A DNA stretch of 64,000 bases from Sphingomonas_L flavalba_A. GTDB lineage: Bacteria; Pseudomonadota; Alphaproteobacteria; Sphingomonadales; Sphingomonadaceae. A program made the translations under genes and the position numbers. Shown in pieces: positions 1 to 7,656 of this stretch; within the stretch, counting starts at the first letter, position 1, and the number at the start of each line of letters is the position of its first letter. The notes beneath the pieces were generated by a model. It was given only the letters and a program-made list of their open reading frames with translations, was not told the DNA's origin and searched no databases. The DNA is taken from contig NZ_CP180208.1 in NCBI RefSeq assembly GCF_047553045.1, forward strand, positions 2,356,001-2,420,000, read 5' to 3'.

Positions 1-744
1 GTTCATCACGAAGGCGGCACCCTGCCGGTACGGCGCGCGCAGCGTCTGGATCAGGTCGATCAGCCGATCCTGCGGGTTGCTGGCGGCAAAGCCACCGACG
101 GCACCCGACGCGATATATTGCAGCGTGCCGAACGCGCGCGCGCCGTCCGCCGCGTCGCTGATCGGGCCGGACAGGAATCCCTTGGGCTTGCCGGCGCCGT
201 TGCCGCTGACGAAGGCGGCGCCCTCGGCGGCGGCGAATTCGCGGGCGATCTCCCCGGCCAGCCATTCCTCGACGTCGAACGCCGCGTCGTCCAGCATCGC
301 CTGGCTCGCCGCCGGGTTGGCGTACAGGTCGCCCATCGGCGGCGCGATCTCGTGGAAATCCGGGGTGTCGGTCTCCGCCCGCGCCCCGGTCTCCGTCGCC
401 CAGCCGGACCGGGCGCCGCCGGACGTCACCAGCTTGCGATAGCCGCTCGACCCGACCCGCACGACATTGGCGATCGCCCGGATCGGCGAGATGTCTTTCA
501 GCGTCGCGTCGATCGCCGCGTCGATCTCGCGCGGCACCGCATAGCCGCCGTCGCCGCCGCTCGCCCCGCTGAAGCTTTTCAGCTCCGCCGTCGCGCCGCG
601 CCGCAAGTACCCGTCGACGAACGCCTGCCGCCCGCCGCCGTCGACCGCCCCGGCCAGCGCCGGCCGCATCATCGCCACCCCGGCCCCCGCGCCCGCAACC
701 GCGTCGAACGACGCCTCCAGCGTTTCCGCCTTCACCTCAATCAT
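1..744 (-). CDS. HK97-type major capsid protein, 3' end cut by window edge
   Basis: The frame runs open from an ATG at 744 to the window edge, giving 248 residues of a capsid subunit without its C-terminus. After a short N-terminal delta-like segment the protein shows features of HK97-fold capsids: a GYAVPREI-like stretch at the start of the mature part, the VGSSGYRKLVTSG block, WATETGARAETDTPDF, the LYANPAASQAMLDDAAFDVEEW region and the FVSGNGAGKPKGFL segment. The mature protein would form the icosahedral shell after proteolysis. It lies 24 bp downstream of the prohead protease gene, the usual capsid-morphogenesis order. The call is homology by eye; the exact type (phage or gene transfer agent) is inferred from the neighbours. 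Confidence 0.9.
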   Translation of the reverse strand, partial: MIEVKAETLEASFDAVAGAGAGVAMMRPALAGAVDGGGRQAFVDGYLRRGATAELKSFSGASGGDGGYAVPREIDAAIDATLKDISPIRAIANVVRVGSSGYRKLVTSGGARSGWATETGARAETDTPDFHEIAPPMGDLYANPAASQAMLDDAAFDVEEWLAGEIAREFAAAEGAAFVSGNGAGKPKGFLSGPISDAADGARAFGTLQYIASGAVGGFAASNPQDRLIDLIQTLRAPYRQGAAFVMN

Positions 745-768
745 GCTCGTCTCCTCGCCCATCGAACC

Positions 769-1137
769 TCACCCCTCGACCGCATGCACCCGCGCCAGCG
801 GCTGCATCGGTGCCGTCACCAGACTGACTTCCAGCAATTCCAGCGCGATCAGCTCGCGCGGGGCGCACCCCCGTGCCGCCTTCACCCGGTATCCGAACGA
901 CAGGCCGGTCACCTGTCCGCCCCGGACCAGCGCCGCCGCCGGGTCGCCGTCGGGCACACGAGCGATCACCCGCAGCCCGCGCCCGTCCTCGGCCAGCATC
1001 TCGACGGTGCCCAGCGCCCGCCGGTGCTGCCACAGCAGCGGCACCGCCGCGCCCGCCCCGGCGAATGCGCCGCGCCGCACCACGTCGCCGCCCCTGTCGA
1101 CCGCGTCGAACACCGCGGCATAGCCGGCGAACCTCAC
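769..1137 (-). CDS. HK97 family prohead protease
   Basis: This is a compact 122-residue protease of the HK97 prohead family (herpes-type serine protease fold), which cleaves the capsid scaffold during maturation. A GTG at 1137 is chosen because it overlaps the TGA of the preceding gene as GTGA and starts the protein at VRFAGYAAVFD, the usual beginning of the domain. A further-upstream start would add an arginine-rich tail read out of frame from the neighbour. Candidate catalytic residues are His38 in LLWQHRRALG and Ser80 in TGLSFGYRV, followed by the ELLEVSLVTAPM strand typical of the family. It sits between the small membrane protein and the capsid gene. Confidence 0.88.
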   Translation of the reverse strand: MRFAGYAAVFDAVDRGGDVVRRGAFAGAGAAVPLLWQHRRALGTVEMLAEDGRGLRVIARVPDGDPAAALVRGGQVTGLSFGYRVKAARGCAPRELIALELLEVSLVTAPMQPLARVHAVEG

Positions 1138-1442
1138 CGCGCCGCGCCCCAGAACCCCAGCTTGACCGCAATGCCGAGCAGCAGCAGCGCCAGCAGCAGC
1201 CGCACCACCCAGCCGACGGCGGCGCGCAACGCCGACGTTTTCGCGTCGCGCCACGCCCGCAACAATTCCCGCAATTGCATGATGTCCCCTCCCGCCCCGG
1301 CATCGGCCAGACCGATCGACGCCAGCGCCCGCCGCGCCCCGCGCTCGCTCGCCTCCTCGACCAGCGCGCGCAGCGTGCCGATATCGGCGCCGCGCGCCTC
1401 CGCCTGGCGCAGCAGCTGCGCCAGCACCGCATCCTCAGCCAT
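1134..1442 (-). CDS. Small phage/GTA-associated membrane protein (DUF6127-like)
   Basis: This is a 102-residue protein with a charged, helical N-terminal part (LRQAEARGADIGTLRALVEE) and a single hydrophobic segment near the C-terminus (about residues 79-97). It overlaps the portal gene by 8 bp at its start and the protease start by 4 bp at its end, so it is translated within the head operon. A small gene between portal and protease is also found in Rhodobacter-type gene transfer agents (position g3.5). The DUF6127 assignment is from memory of family appearance and is moderate. Its function is unknown; an accessory role in head assembly is inference. Confidence 0.7.
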   Translation of the reverse strand: MAEDAVLAQLLRQAEARGADIGTLRALVEEASERGARRALASIGLADAGAGGDIMQLRELLRAWRDAKTSALRAAVGWVVRLLLALLLLGIAVKLGFWGAAR

Positions 1443-2535
1443 TGTCGAACCCCAGCATCTCGCGCTTCTCGGCGTCGCTCAGGAAATCGGCCGCCGTCAG
1501 CGCCTTCCACAGCCGTTCCCGGTCCTCCGACAGCGCCGGGACCAGGTCGAGGTCGACGCTGAACGTCACCCCCGGCCACCATGCGCTGAGCGCCCCGCCC
1601 AGCGCGTCGAGGATCTTGCCGAGCAGCGGCAGGATGGTCTCGCGCCACAATGCCCGGTTGGCCTCGCGGTAATTGGCGAAGGTCGCGTCGCCCGGCAGGC
1701 CGAGCAGCAACGGCGGCACGCCGAACGCCAGCGCGATCTCGCGCGCCGCCGTCGCCTTCAGCCCGACGAAATCCATGTCGGCAGGCGACAGGCTCAGCGC
1801 CTGCCATTTCAGCCCGCCCTCCAGCAGCATCGGCCGCCCGGCATTGCCCGCCCCGGCAAAGCAGGCGTCCATCTCCGCCTTCAGCCGGTCGAACTGCTCG
1901 GCGGACAGCGCCGCCCCCTTCTCGCCCGGGTCGTAGACCAGCGCGCCGGACGGCCGCGCGGCATTGTCGAGCAGCGCCTTGTTCCACCGCGTCGCCGCGT
2001 TGTGGATCGCCACCGCGCCCGACGCGGCGCCCAGGCAGCCCATCCCGTAATGGTCGTCGAGCGGGTTCAGCGCGCGGATATGGACCAGCGCCGGCCGCCC
2101 GGCCGCATCCTCCGCCATCAGCCGCGTCGCCGTCGTCCCGGCGCGGTAGAGGTAAGCGGCCGGCCAGCCGCGCGCGTCGACCTCCACCGTCACCCGCTCC
2201 GGCCTGAGCGGAAACAGCTCCGCCACCCGCCCGTCGCCGTCGCCGAGCAGCTCGACGAACGCATTGCCGTGGAGCAGCATGTGGCAGGCAATCATCTCCA
2301 GCAGCGCGCCCGTCACCAGCGGCCCCGCCGCCGCTTCCGACGCAAAGACCGGCGCCTGCCCCAGCCCTTCGACAATCAGCCGCACCGCCCGCTGCGCCAC
2401 CGCGTTCCCGGCATAGGCATCGCGCGCCTGCGCCTCGTAAGCGCGCGGCCACTCGCCCAGCACCGCGCCCGAAAACCCGCGCGCCAGCGCCGGCCGCGCG
2501 GCATCCCGCCCGGCCTTGCGTCCGAACCACCTCAT
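1435..2535 (-). CDS. Phage portal protein (HK97/GTA type)
   Basis: This 366-residue protein is of the phage_portal family. It would form the dodecameric ring at one capsid vertex, through which DNA is packaged and to which the neck attaches. Family features include the N-terminal AYAGNAVAQRAVRLIVEGLGQAPV block, the GNAFVELLGDGDGRVAELFPLRPERV strand region, the WNKALLDNAARPSGAL segment and the GVPPLLLGLPGDATFANYREANRALW motif near residues 270-300, where tyrosine and glutamate are characteristically conserved. The length is close to that of gene-transfer-agent portals. It starts 40 bp after the large terminase stop and overlaps the next gene by 8 bp. Confidence 0.93.
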   Translation of the reverse strand: MRWFGRKAGRDAARPALARGFSGAVLGEWPRAYEAQARDAYAGNAVAQRAVRLIVEGLGQAPVFASEAAAGPLVTGALLEMIACHMLLHGNAFVELLGDGDGRVAELFPLRPERVTVEVDARGWPAAYLYRAGTTATRLMAEDAAGRPALVHIRALNPLDDHYGMGCLGAASGAVAIHNAATRWNKALLDNAARPSGALVYDPGEKGAALSAEQFDRLKAEMDACFAGAGNAGRPMLLEGGLKWQALSLSPADMDFVGLKATAAREIALAFGVPPLLLGLPGDATFANYREANRALWRETILPLLGKILDALGGALSAWWPGVTFSVDLDLVPALSEDRERLWKALTAADFLSDAEKREMLGFDNG

Positions 2536-2575
2536 CCCCGTCTCCCCAGAATCCGCCGTCCGGCGCCGCCCGCGC

Positions 2576-3892
2576 CTATCCCAGCAACCGCACCCCGACC
2601 GTCCCGCTCCGGCCGGCCAGCATCAACTCGGCCAGCGCCCAGACCAGCGCGTCGGCGCGGTCGGGCGATCGCCCCGGCCCCTGATAACCGCCGCCCGCCA
2701 CCAGCCCGCACATCTCGTCCTCCAGCGCGGCGAACGCGCCGACATGGAACACCCGCCCGGCGGCGTAGAGCGCCGACACCGGCTCCGCCCGCGCCGCCTT
2801 GCCGTGCGCGGCGTGGACCAGCCTGACCGGCAGGTGCGCCGCCGCCGCGCGCAGCACGCTTTCCACCATCGCCCCGCCGTTGTTCGCCTCGGCGATCACC
2901 CGGTCGGCGCGGTTGCGCGCCGCCGCCATCGCCACCGCCCGCGCCCAGCCTTCGGGGCCAAGGCCGGATACGCTTGCATCCTCGACGACATAGCCCAGCC
3001 CGTCCTCGCCCAGCGCGACCGCGACGATGCCGCAGGCGTCGCCGCCGATCCCGGCCGGCGGGTCGACGCCCACCACCACCCGCGCCACCGCCGGCAACCG
3101 CCGCGCCCGGCATTGCTCAATCAGCGCGCGGGTCCACAGCGCCCCGGCGATCTCGTCGATCAACTCGCCGTTCAGCTCCTGCCGGCCCAGCCGGGTGCCG
3201 CCATATGTCTCCTCCATCGCGTTCAGGAAGGCGGCGGGCAGGTGGGCGCGGTTCTCCGCCGTCCGCCCGCCGCTCACCACCACCCCCTTTTCCGCCACCA
3301 GCCGGCGGATCAGCGCCACCGGCCGCGGCGTCGTCGTCGCCACCGCGCGCGGCCAGCGCCCGGCGCGCAGGCCGAGCATCAGATTGTCCCACGCCGCCTC
3401 GCCTTCCGGCCATTTGGCGATCTCGTCGGCCCAGGCGGCGCTGTGCTGCGGCCCCCGCAGCGATTCCGGCTCGGCGGCCGAATAGAGGAACGCCTGCGCG
3501 CCGTTCGGCCAGGTCAGCCGGCGCAGCGACGGCTGCCAGTCCGGCCGGTTGTCGATCGGCGCGATCGCGATCAGCCCGCTCTCGCCCTCGACCATCACCG
3601 AGCGCGCCTCGCCCATCGTCGCGCCGATCAGGGCGATGCGCTCGCGCGGCCCCTTTTCCGCCCGTCGCCGCACCCATTCCGCCCCGGCCCGCGTCTTGCC
3701 GAAACCGCGCCCGGCCATCAGCAGCCAGACGCGCCAGTCGCCATGCGGCGCCATCTGCGTCGGCCGCCCCCAGAAATCCCAGTCGCTCTCCAGCCGCGCC
3801 AGCGACCGCCGATCGAGCGCGTCGAGGTAGCGGCGCCACCGCCCGCCGCCCGCCGCCGCCCATCGCTCGACCCGTGCCTGCTCATCGGTCAT
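2576..3892 (-). CDS. Terminase large subunit (DNA-packaging ATPase/nuclease)
   Basis: This is the motor that translocates and cuts DNA during head filling. ATG at 3892 (438 residues) is chosen because upstream in-frame sequence is the out-of-frame reading of the Gly-rich tail of the preceding gene; it overlaps that gene by 11 bp. The ATPase domain has Walker A GRGFGKT (residues 61-67) and a Walker B with Asp156-Glu157 in AAWADEIAKW. The C-terminal RNase H-like nuclease shows acidic positions in VVGVDPPAG, VIAEANNGG and RSPDRADALVWAL. The sequence type fits the large terminases of RcGTA-like elements as well as those of small siphophages. Confidence 0.95.
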   Translation of the reverse strand: MTDEQARVERWAAAGGGRWRRYLDALDRRSLARLESDWDFWGRPTQMAPHGDWRVWLLMAGRGFGKTRAGAEWVRRRAEKGPRERIALIGATMGEARSVMVEGESGLIAIAPIDNRPDWQPSLRRLTWPNGAQAFLYSAAEPESLRGPQHSAAWADEIAKWPEGEAAWDNLMLGLRAGRWPRAVATTTPRPVALIRRLVAEKGVVVSGGRTAENRAHLPAAFLNAMEETYGGTRLGRQELNGELIDEIAGALWTRALIEQCRARRLPAVARVVVGVDPPAGIGGDACGIVAVALGEDGLGYVVEDASVSGLGPEGWARAVAMAAARNRADRVIAEANNGGAMVESVLRAAAAHLPVRLVHAAHGKAARAEPVSALYAAGRVFHVGAFAALEDEMCGLVAGGGYQGPGRSPDRADALVWALAELMLAGRSGTVGVRLLG

Positions 3893-4541
3893 CGCCGCCG
3901 CTACCGCTCTCGCCTTTGCCCTCACCGCTGCCGTCACCATGGCCGCCCCCGCGACTCTCACCGCCGCTGTCGCCGCCATCACCGCCGTTACCCCGGCCCG
4001 CATCGTCCCCCGCGCCGCCGCTCAGCCGCACTTCCATGCTCTCGAACCTGGCAATCAGCCGGGCGCGGATCACCTCCTCCGGCTCCAGCACCGGCGCCGC
4101 GTCGGGCCGCTCGCCGCGCAGCCGCATCACCGTGGCGCGGTGCTGGGTCAAAAGCTGGTGAGCCTGCCCGTCGTTGAACACCCGCTCACTGCCCACCCGC
4201 TTGCCGCCATGCCAGACCGGCTTCAGCGTGCCTTTGATCGCGCGCTTGACCAGCGCCATCTCCAATTCGTCATAAGCGGTCAGCATCGCCTCCGCCCACG
4301 CCTCGGCAAAGCCGGGGTCGCGCCGCTTCAGCGCCCGCGCCGACACCGTCGACATCCCCGCCGCCCGCGCCGAAGCGGATATGTTCAGCGTCCGCGCCAG
4401 CGTCTCGAGGAACTGCCCCCGCTTGGCCGCCGTCCATTCATGGGCGCGGGCCGGCCGGGCCTGCGCACGCTGCGCCGCCCGCCCGCCGGGCGGCGCCACA
4501 GTCGCCGCCGCCGTCCCGCGTCTGCCCCCCGGCCCCGCCAT
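3882..4541 (-). CDS. Terminase small-subunit-like protein
   Basis: This 219-residue protein immediately precedes the large terminase. The ATG at 4541 has a GGGGGAG ribosome binding site about 8 bases upstream; the longer open frame to 4808 reads through repeat-rich intergenic DNA and is not credible. The middle part (about residues 30-100) looks like a helix-turn-helix DNA-binding region: RGQFLETLARTLNISASA, then AAGMSTVSARALKRRDP. An acidic helical part follows (LEPEEVIRARLIARFESMEV). The last 40 residues are an unusual low-complexity Gly/Asp/Ser tail. The position supports a small terminase role; the sequence match itself is only moderate. Confidence 0.7.
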   Translation of the reverse strand: MAGPGGRRGTAAATVAPPGGRAAQRAQARPARAHEWTAAKRGQFLETLARTLNISASARAAGMSTVSARALKRRDPGFAEAWAEAMLTAYDELEMALVKRAIKGTLKPVWHGGKRVGSERVFNDGQAHQLLTQHRATVMRLRGERPDAAPVLEPEEVIRARLIARFESMEVRLSGGAGDDAGRGNGGDGGDSGGESRGGGHGDGSGEGKGESGSGGDDR

Positions 4542-4600
4542 CCACGCTCCCCCCGAAAATATCAGCCCGGCACACCCCGCGGCTCCAACGCACACGCCGC

Positions 4601-4637
4601 CGTCATTGCGAGCCGCCACCGGCGACGCCGCAATCCA
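4601..4637. repeat. GTCATTGCG...CGCAATCC palindromic repeat, copy 1
   Basis: Inverted repeat with ATTGCG at 4605-4610 and CGCAAT at 4629-4634 around a GC-rich centre. It matches the general form of the extragenic palindromes (GTCATTGCGAG...GCAATCC) found dispersed in several alphaproteobacterial genomes. Other copies lie at 4704-4740 and 6128-6165. Confidence 0.7.
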
Positions 4638-4703
4638 CGCCCAGATCCAAGCCAATTCACCAAATCCGACAGAAATCCGGCGCCAGCGACACGTCCGCGC
4701 CCT

Positions 4704-4740
4704 CGTCATTGCCAGCCCCCGCAGCGGGCGCGGCAATCCC
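4704..4740. repeat. GTCATTGCC...GGCAATCC palindromic repeat, copy 2
   Basis: Second copy of the same extragenic palindrome: ATTGCC at 4708-4713 pairs with GGCAAT at 4732-4737, and the inner CCCGC/GCGGG also pairs. The changed outer base pair (G to C on both arms relative to copy 1) keeps pairing, which suggests that the folded form matters. Confidence 0.7.
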
Positions 4741-4900
4741 TCGCCGGGCCGCAGGCCAAACCGCCAAAGCCAGATAAAATCCGGCCGCGAAGCCCCGCCC
4801 CGATTCACATCCTCTCACCGTGACCCCATGTGCCATAACAGCGTTACGATGTCAATATAATTTTACCTATTTGGTTATTTATCCGCCCGGCGCACCAACC

Positions 4901-4939
4901 TTGACATGCCGCTCATCATGTAACATGTAAAAGTACATG
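4901..4939 (+). promoter_or_regulatory. Rrf2 gene promoter with probable operator over the start codon
   Basis: A TTGACA -35 element lies at 4901-4906. CATGTA occurs twice in tandem (4917-4922 and 4924-4929) and its inverse TACATG follows at 4934-4939, giving the perfect palindrome CATGTA-AAAG-TACATG whose right arm contains the ATG start codon. With a 17-bp spacer the -10 falls on the palindrome and transcription would begin at or very near the ATG. No Shine-Dalgarno sequence precedes the ATG, so a leaderless mRNA is likely. Autoregulation by the encoded Rrf2 protein is inference. Confidence 0.55.
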
Positions 4940-5401
4940 AAACGCGACAGCCGCCTTTCCGGGGTTCTCCACGTCCTGCTCCACATGGCGGAACAGGACG
5001 GCCCGGTCACATCCGAAACGCTGGCGCGGATGATGCGAACCAACCCGGTCGTCATCCGCCGGCTGATGGCCGGCCTGCGCGATCAGGGCTATGTCCGCTC
5101 GGAAAAGGGGCATGGCGGCGGCTGGGTCATCGCGCGCGATCTCGAAACGATCAGCCTGCGCGACGTCTACGACGCGCTCGGCCACCCGCCGCTGCTGTCG
5201 ATCGGCAACCGCAGCGAAGCGCCCGATTGCCTGGTCGAACAGGCGGTCAACGCCGCGCTCGGCACCGCCTTTCGCGATGCGGAGGCGCTGCTGCTCGCCT
5301 CGCTGGCCGAGGTGACGCTCGCCGCTCTTTCCGCCGATTTCCACCAACGGCTCGCCGCCTGCCCCGCCCCAGACCACAAGGACCATGCCGATGCCCGCTG
5401 A
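4937..5401 (+). CDS. Rrf2 family transcriptional regulator
   Basis: This 154-residue protein has the winged helix-turn-helix of the Rrf2 family at residues 1-70: LSGVLHVLLHMAEQDGPVTS, the recognition part MRTNPVVIRRLMAGLRDQGY and the GHGGGWVIARD wing. Rrf2 proteins sense Fe-S status, nitric oxide, cysteine or other signals. The three-cysteine cluster of IscR/NsrR is missing: only one Cys (in APDCLVEQ) sits in the sensor region and a second lies near the C-terminus. It therefore resembles the cluster-free YwnA/CymR-like branch. Its last 11 bases overlap the methyltransferase gene, so the two are co-expressed. Confidence 0.88.
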   Translation: MKRDSRLSGVLHVLLHMAEQDGPVTSETLARMMRTNPVVIRRLMAGLRDQGYVRSEKGHGGGWVIARDLETISLRDVYDALGHPPLLSIGNRSEAPDCLVEQAVNAALGTAFRDAEALLLASLAEVTLAALSADFHQRLAACPAPDHKDHADAR

Positions 5402-6098
5402 CGCCGCCGCGCAGGATCAGCCGTTCCTAAAATCCTTCTCCGACCCGGAAGCCGTCGCCCGCTACGCGGAAGGGCCGCGCCGCTTCGTCCCCGGCCTCGA
5501 CGGCATGCTCCGCATGACCGGCATCCTGTTGGCGGAACGCGCGCCGGCAGACGCCCGCGTGCTGGTGCTCGGCGCCGGCGGCGGCAGCGAATTGCGCGCG
5601 ATCGCCGACGCTCATCCCGGCTGGACCTTCGTCGGCGTCGATCCGGCGGCGGAAATGCTCCGTCTCGCCGAACGTGTCGCCGGCCCGCACCGCGCCCGCA
5701 TGGAACTGGTCGAAGGCTATATCGACGACGCGCCAGCCGGCCCGTTCGACGCGGCAACCTGCCTGCTGACCCTGCATTTCCTCCCCGCCGCCGAACGCGA
5801 ACGCACGGTGCGCGAAATCCACCGGCGCCTCCGCCCCGGCGCGCCGTTTGTCGCCGCCCATTCCAGCTTCCCGCAAACCCCGGCCGAACGCGGCCAGTGG
5901 CTCGATCGCTACGCCGCCTTCCCGATCGCGCTCGGCGTCGAGCCGGAACAGGCGCTCGGCGCCCGCGACGCCGTCGCCGCCAGCCTCAACACCTTCAGCC
6001 CGGAACAGGACGAAGCGATCCTGCGCGCCGGCGGCTTCGCCGACCCCAGCCTGTTCTACGCCGCCTTCACCTGGCGCGGCTGGATCGCCCACGCCTGA
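5391..6098 (+). CDS. Class I SAM-dependent methyltransferase
   Basis: This 235-residue cytosolic methyltransferase has a Rossmann core: motif I VLVLGAGGGSELRAIA (about residues 50-65), acidic motif II in FVGVDPAAEML, motif III with DDAPAGPFDAATCLLTLHFL, and HRRLRPGAPFVAAHSSFP. The ATG at 5391 is preferred over 5385 because AAGGA lies 8 bases before it but only 2 before the other. The substrate is unknown; the family includes small-molecule methyltransferases often placed beside Rrf2 or TetR regulators. It overlaps the Rrf2 gene and ends shortly before a palindromic repeat. Confidence 0.85.
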   Translation: MPADAAAQDQPFLKSFSDPEAVARYAEGPRRFVPGLDGMLRMTGILLAERAPADARVLVLGAGGGSELRAIADAHPGWTFVGVDPAAEMLRLAERVAGPHRARMELVEGYIDDAPAGPFDAATCLLTLHFLPAAERERTVREIHRRLRPGAPFVAAHSSFPQTPAERGQWLDRYAAFPIALGVEPEQALGARDAVAASLNTFSPEQDEAILRAGGFADPSLFYAAFTWRGWIAHA

Positions 6099-6127
6099 CC
6101 AGCCGCGCGCGCCGCCTGCCAACCATC

Positions 6128-6165
6128 CGTCATTGCGCGCCGCCAAAGGCGCGGGACGGCAATCC
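6128..6165. repeat. GTCATTGC...GCAATCC palindromic repeat, copy 3
   Basis: Third copy of the repeat seen at 4601 and 4704: CGTCATTGC at 6128-6136 and GCAATCCC from 6159, with GC-rich inner complementarity. A degenerate partial copy (CGTCATCGCGAACC) follows at about 6181. The copies lie on both sides of the Rrf2/methyltransferase pair. Confidence 0.65.
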
Positions 6166-6217
6166 CCGCGCCACGCCTCCCGTCATCGCGAACCACCGCC
6201 AGCGTAAAGCCCGCGCC

Positions 6218-6862
6218 TTACCCCCGCGCCACCACGGCAAGGTTGCCCGCGACCAGTTCGCGCGCGCTCGGCCGCTCGCTCCACTCGGCATGGAACCGGG
6301 CCAGCTTCGGCCGTCGCCCGCCGTCGTCCAGAGCGATGCCGCAATAGGCGATATTGGCGATCTGGCAGGCGATGGCGATGTCGGCGACGGTCACCATGCC
6401 GCCAACCAGCGGGCCGCCGTCGTCCGGCAGCACGGTTTCGACATAGTCGAGGATCGGCGGCAGCGTTTCGCTCCGCGCCTTGTCGGCGGCCGCCATGTCC
6501 GGCTTCACCCCGACCATCTTCGCGACAAACATGTTGAAAAACACCGCCAGCCCCGCCGGGGACAGGATCGTGTCGGCGAACTCCTCCAGCCACACCACCC
6601 GCGCCCGGTCACGCGGGTCGACCGGGGTCATCGACGGTTCCGGGTATTTCGCTTCCAGATAGGCGACGATCGCCGTCGAATCGGCCAGCGCGAAATCGCC
6701 GTCGACCAGCGCCGGAATCTTGCCGAACGGGCTGGCGCGGCGAAAATCGGGGTCGGCGTCGCCCGGTCCGATCGACTTGCGCTCGATCGCAATGCCCTTC
6801 TCGGCACCGAAGATCAGCACCTTGCGCACGAACGGAGACAGGCTGGCGCCATACAGAATCAT
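6218..6862 (-). CDS. Glutathione S-transferase family protein
   Basis: This 214-residue cytosolic GST has a thioredoxin-like N-terminal domain: MILYGASLSPFVRKVLIFGAEKG, the cis-Pro region GKIPALVDGDFALADSTAI (Pro about residue 50, Ser-Thr contacts to glutathione), then an all-helical C-terminal domain from about residue 88. The active-site region SLSPFVRK carries serines rather than a classical cysteine. The start has a GAGGGGA ribosome binding site. It probably conjugates glutathione to electrophiles; the substrate cannot be read. It is followed by a spacer rich in repeat remnants and transcribed in the same direction as tatC upstream. Confidence 0.9.
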   Translation of the reverse strand: MILYGASLSPFVRKVLIFGAEKGIAIERKSIGPGDADPDFRRASPFGKIPALVDGDFALADSTAIVAYLEAKYPEPSMTPVDPRDRARVVWLEEFADTILSPAGLAVFFNMFVAKMVGVKPDMAAADKARSETLPPILDYVETVLPDDGGPLVGGMVTVADIAIACQIANIAYCGIALDDGGRRPKLARFHAEWSERPSARELVAGNLAVVARG

Positions 6863-6879
6863 CGCATTCCCCTCTTTGA

Positions 6880-7656
6880 TTATTCGGCCGCCGCCTCGGC
6901 ATCGGCCTTCGCCCGTTCGCGCTGCCGCCGGCGCTCGGTCAACCAGATCGCGATCAGCGTGAATTCGTAAAGCGCGACCAGCGGCACGGCGAGCAGCAAT
7001 TGCGAGAACACGTCCGGCGGGGTCAGCACCGCTGCCACCGCGACCACCGCGACGATCGCATAGCGCCGCCCGGCGCGCAGTTGCGCCAGCGTAACGATCC
7101 CGGCGCGCTCCAACAGCATCAGCAGCACCGGCAGCAGGAACGCGACGCCAAAACCGAAAACGAATTTCGTCACGAAATCCAGATAGTTACCGACACCCGG
7201 CAAGGCTTCCTGGGTTACCCCGCCGACATTGCCCTGATAACTCAGCAGAAAATGCAGCGCGACCGGCATGGCGAAATAATAGGCCAGCGCCGCCCCCAGC
7301 AGAAACAGCACCGGCGTCAGAATCAGGAACGGCAGGAACGCCTGCTTCTCCTTGGCATACAGCCCCGGCGCGACGAATTTCCACAGCTGGCTGGAAATCA
7401 CCGGAAACGCGAGCATCAGCGCCGCGAAGAACGCCACCTTCACCTCGACGAAGAACGCCTCGAAAATGTTGGTGTAGATCAGCTTGCCCTGCCCCGCCTT
7501 CAGCAGCGGCTGGACAAGGAAGGCAAAGATCGGCTTGGCGAAATACAGGCAGCCGACAAACGCCCCGAACAGCGCCGCCACCGACCACAGCAACCGCCGC
7601 CGCAGTTCGATCAGGTGGTCGAGCAGCGGCGCCGTCGTCTCGTCGATGTCTTTCAC
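6880..7656 (-). CDS. tatC: Sec-independent protein translocase TatC
   Basis: TatC is the multispanning receptor of the twin-arginine translocase, which exports folded proteins. The 258-residue protein begins at a GTG that overlaps the tatB stop as GTGA. It shows the conserved amphipathic N-terminus PLLDHLIELRRRLLWSV, the LVQPL segment, FKVAFF-like VEVKVAFFAALM, the periplasmic FVAPGLYAKEK motif and about six hydrophobic segments ending with an Arg/Lys-rich tail. TatB and TatA genes lie directly upstream on the same strand, so the full receptor and pore are encoded together. Confidence 0.97.
   Translation of the reverse strand: MKDIDETTAPLLDHLIELRRRLLWSVAALFGAFVGCLYFAKPIFAFLVQPLLKAGQGKLIYTNIFEAFFVEVKVAFFAALMLAFPVISSQLWKFVAPGLYAKEKQAFLPFLILTPVLFLLGAALAYYFAMPVALHFLLSYQGNVGGVTQEALPGVGNYLDFVTKFVFGFGVAFLLPVLLMLLERAGIVTLAQLRAGRRYAIVAVVAVAAVLTPPDVFSQLLLAVPLVALYEFTLIAIWLTERRRQRERAKADAEAAAE

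Larger units (their letters stand above)
4542..4923. other. Intergenic region with palindromic repeats and an A/T-rich block
   Basis: About 380 bp without a credible gene between the phage-type operon and the Rrf2 gene. It holds two copies of the GTCATTGC...GCAATCC palindromic repeat (annotated separately). At 4845-4885 there is an A/T-rich block (around AATATAATTTTACC) that stands out against the surrounding GC-rich DNA. The right end holds a TTGACA promoter element for the Rrf2 gene. An open frame reads across it on the minus strand, but its residues have no recognisable domain. Confidence 0.6.

Noticed and set aside
118..2826. 902-residue plus-strand open frame
   Set aside because: It is antisense to the portal, protease and terminase genes, rich in Arg/Pro/His, with no family motifs. 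High-GC DNA commonly leaves the opposite strand open.
4542..4808. N-terminal extension of the small terminase to 4808
   Set aside because: The extra reading frame crosses the palindromic repeats; the ATG at 4541 has a good ribosome binding site.
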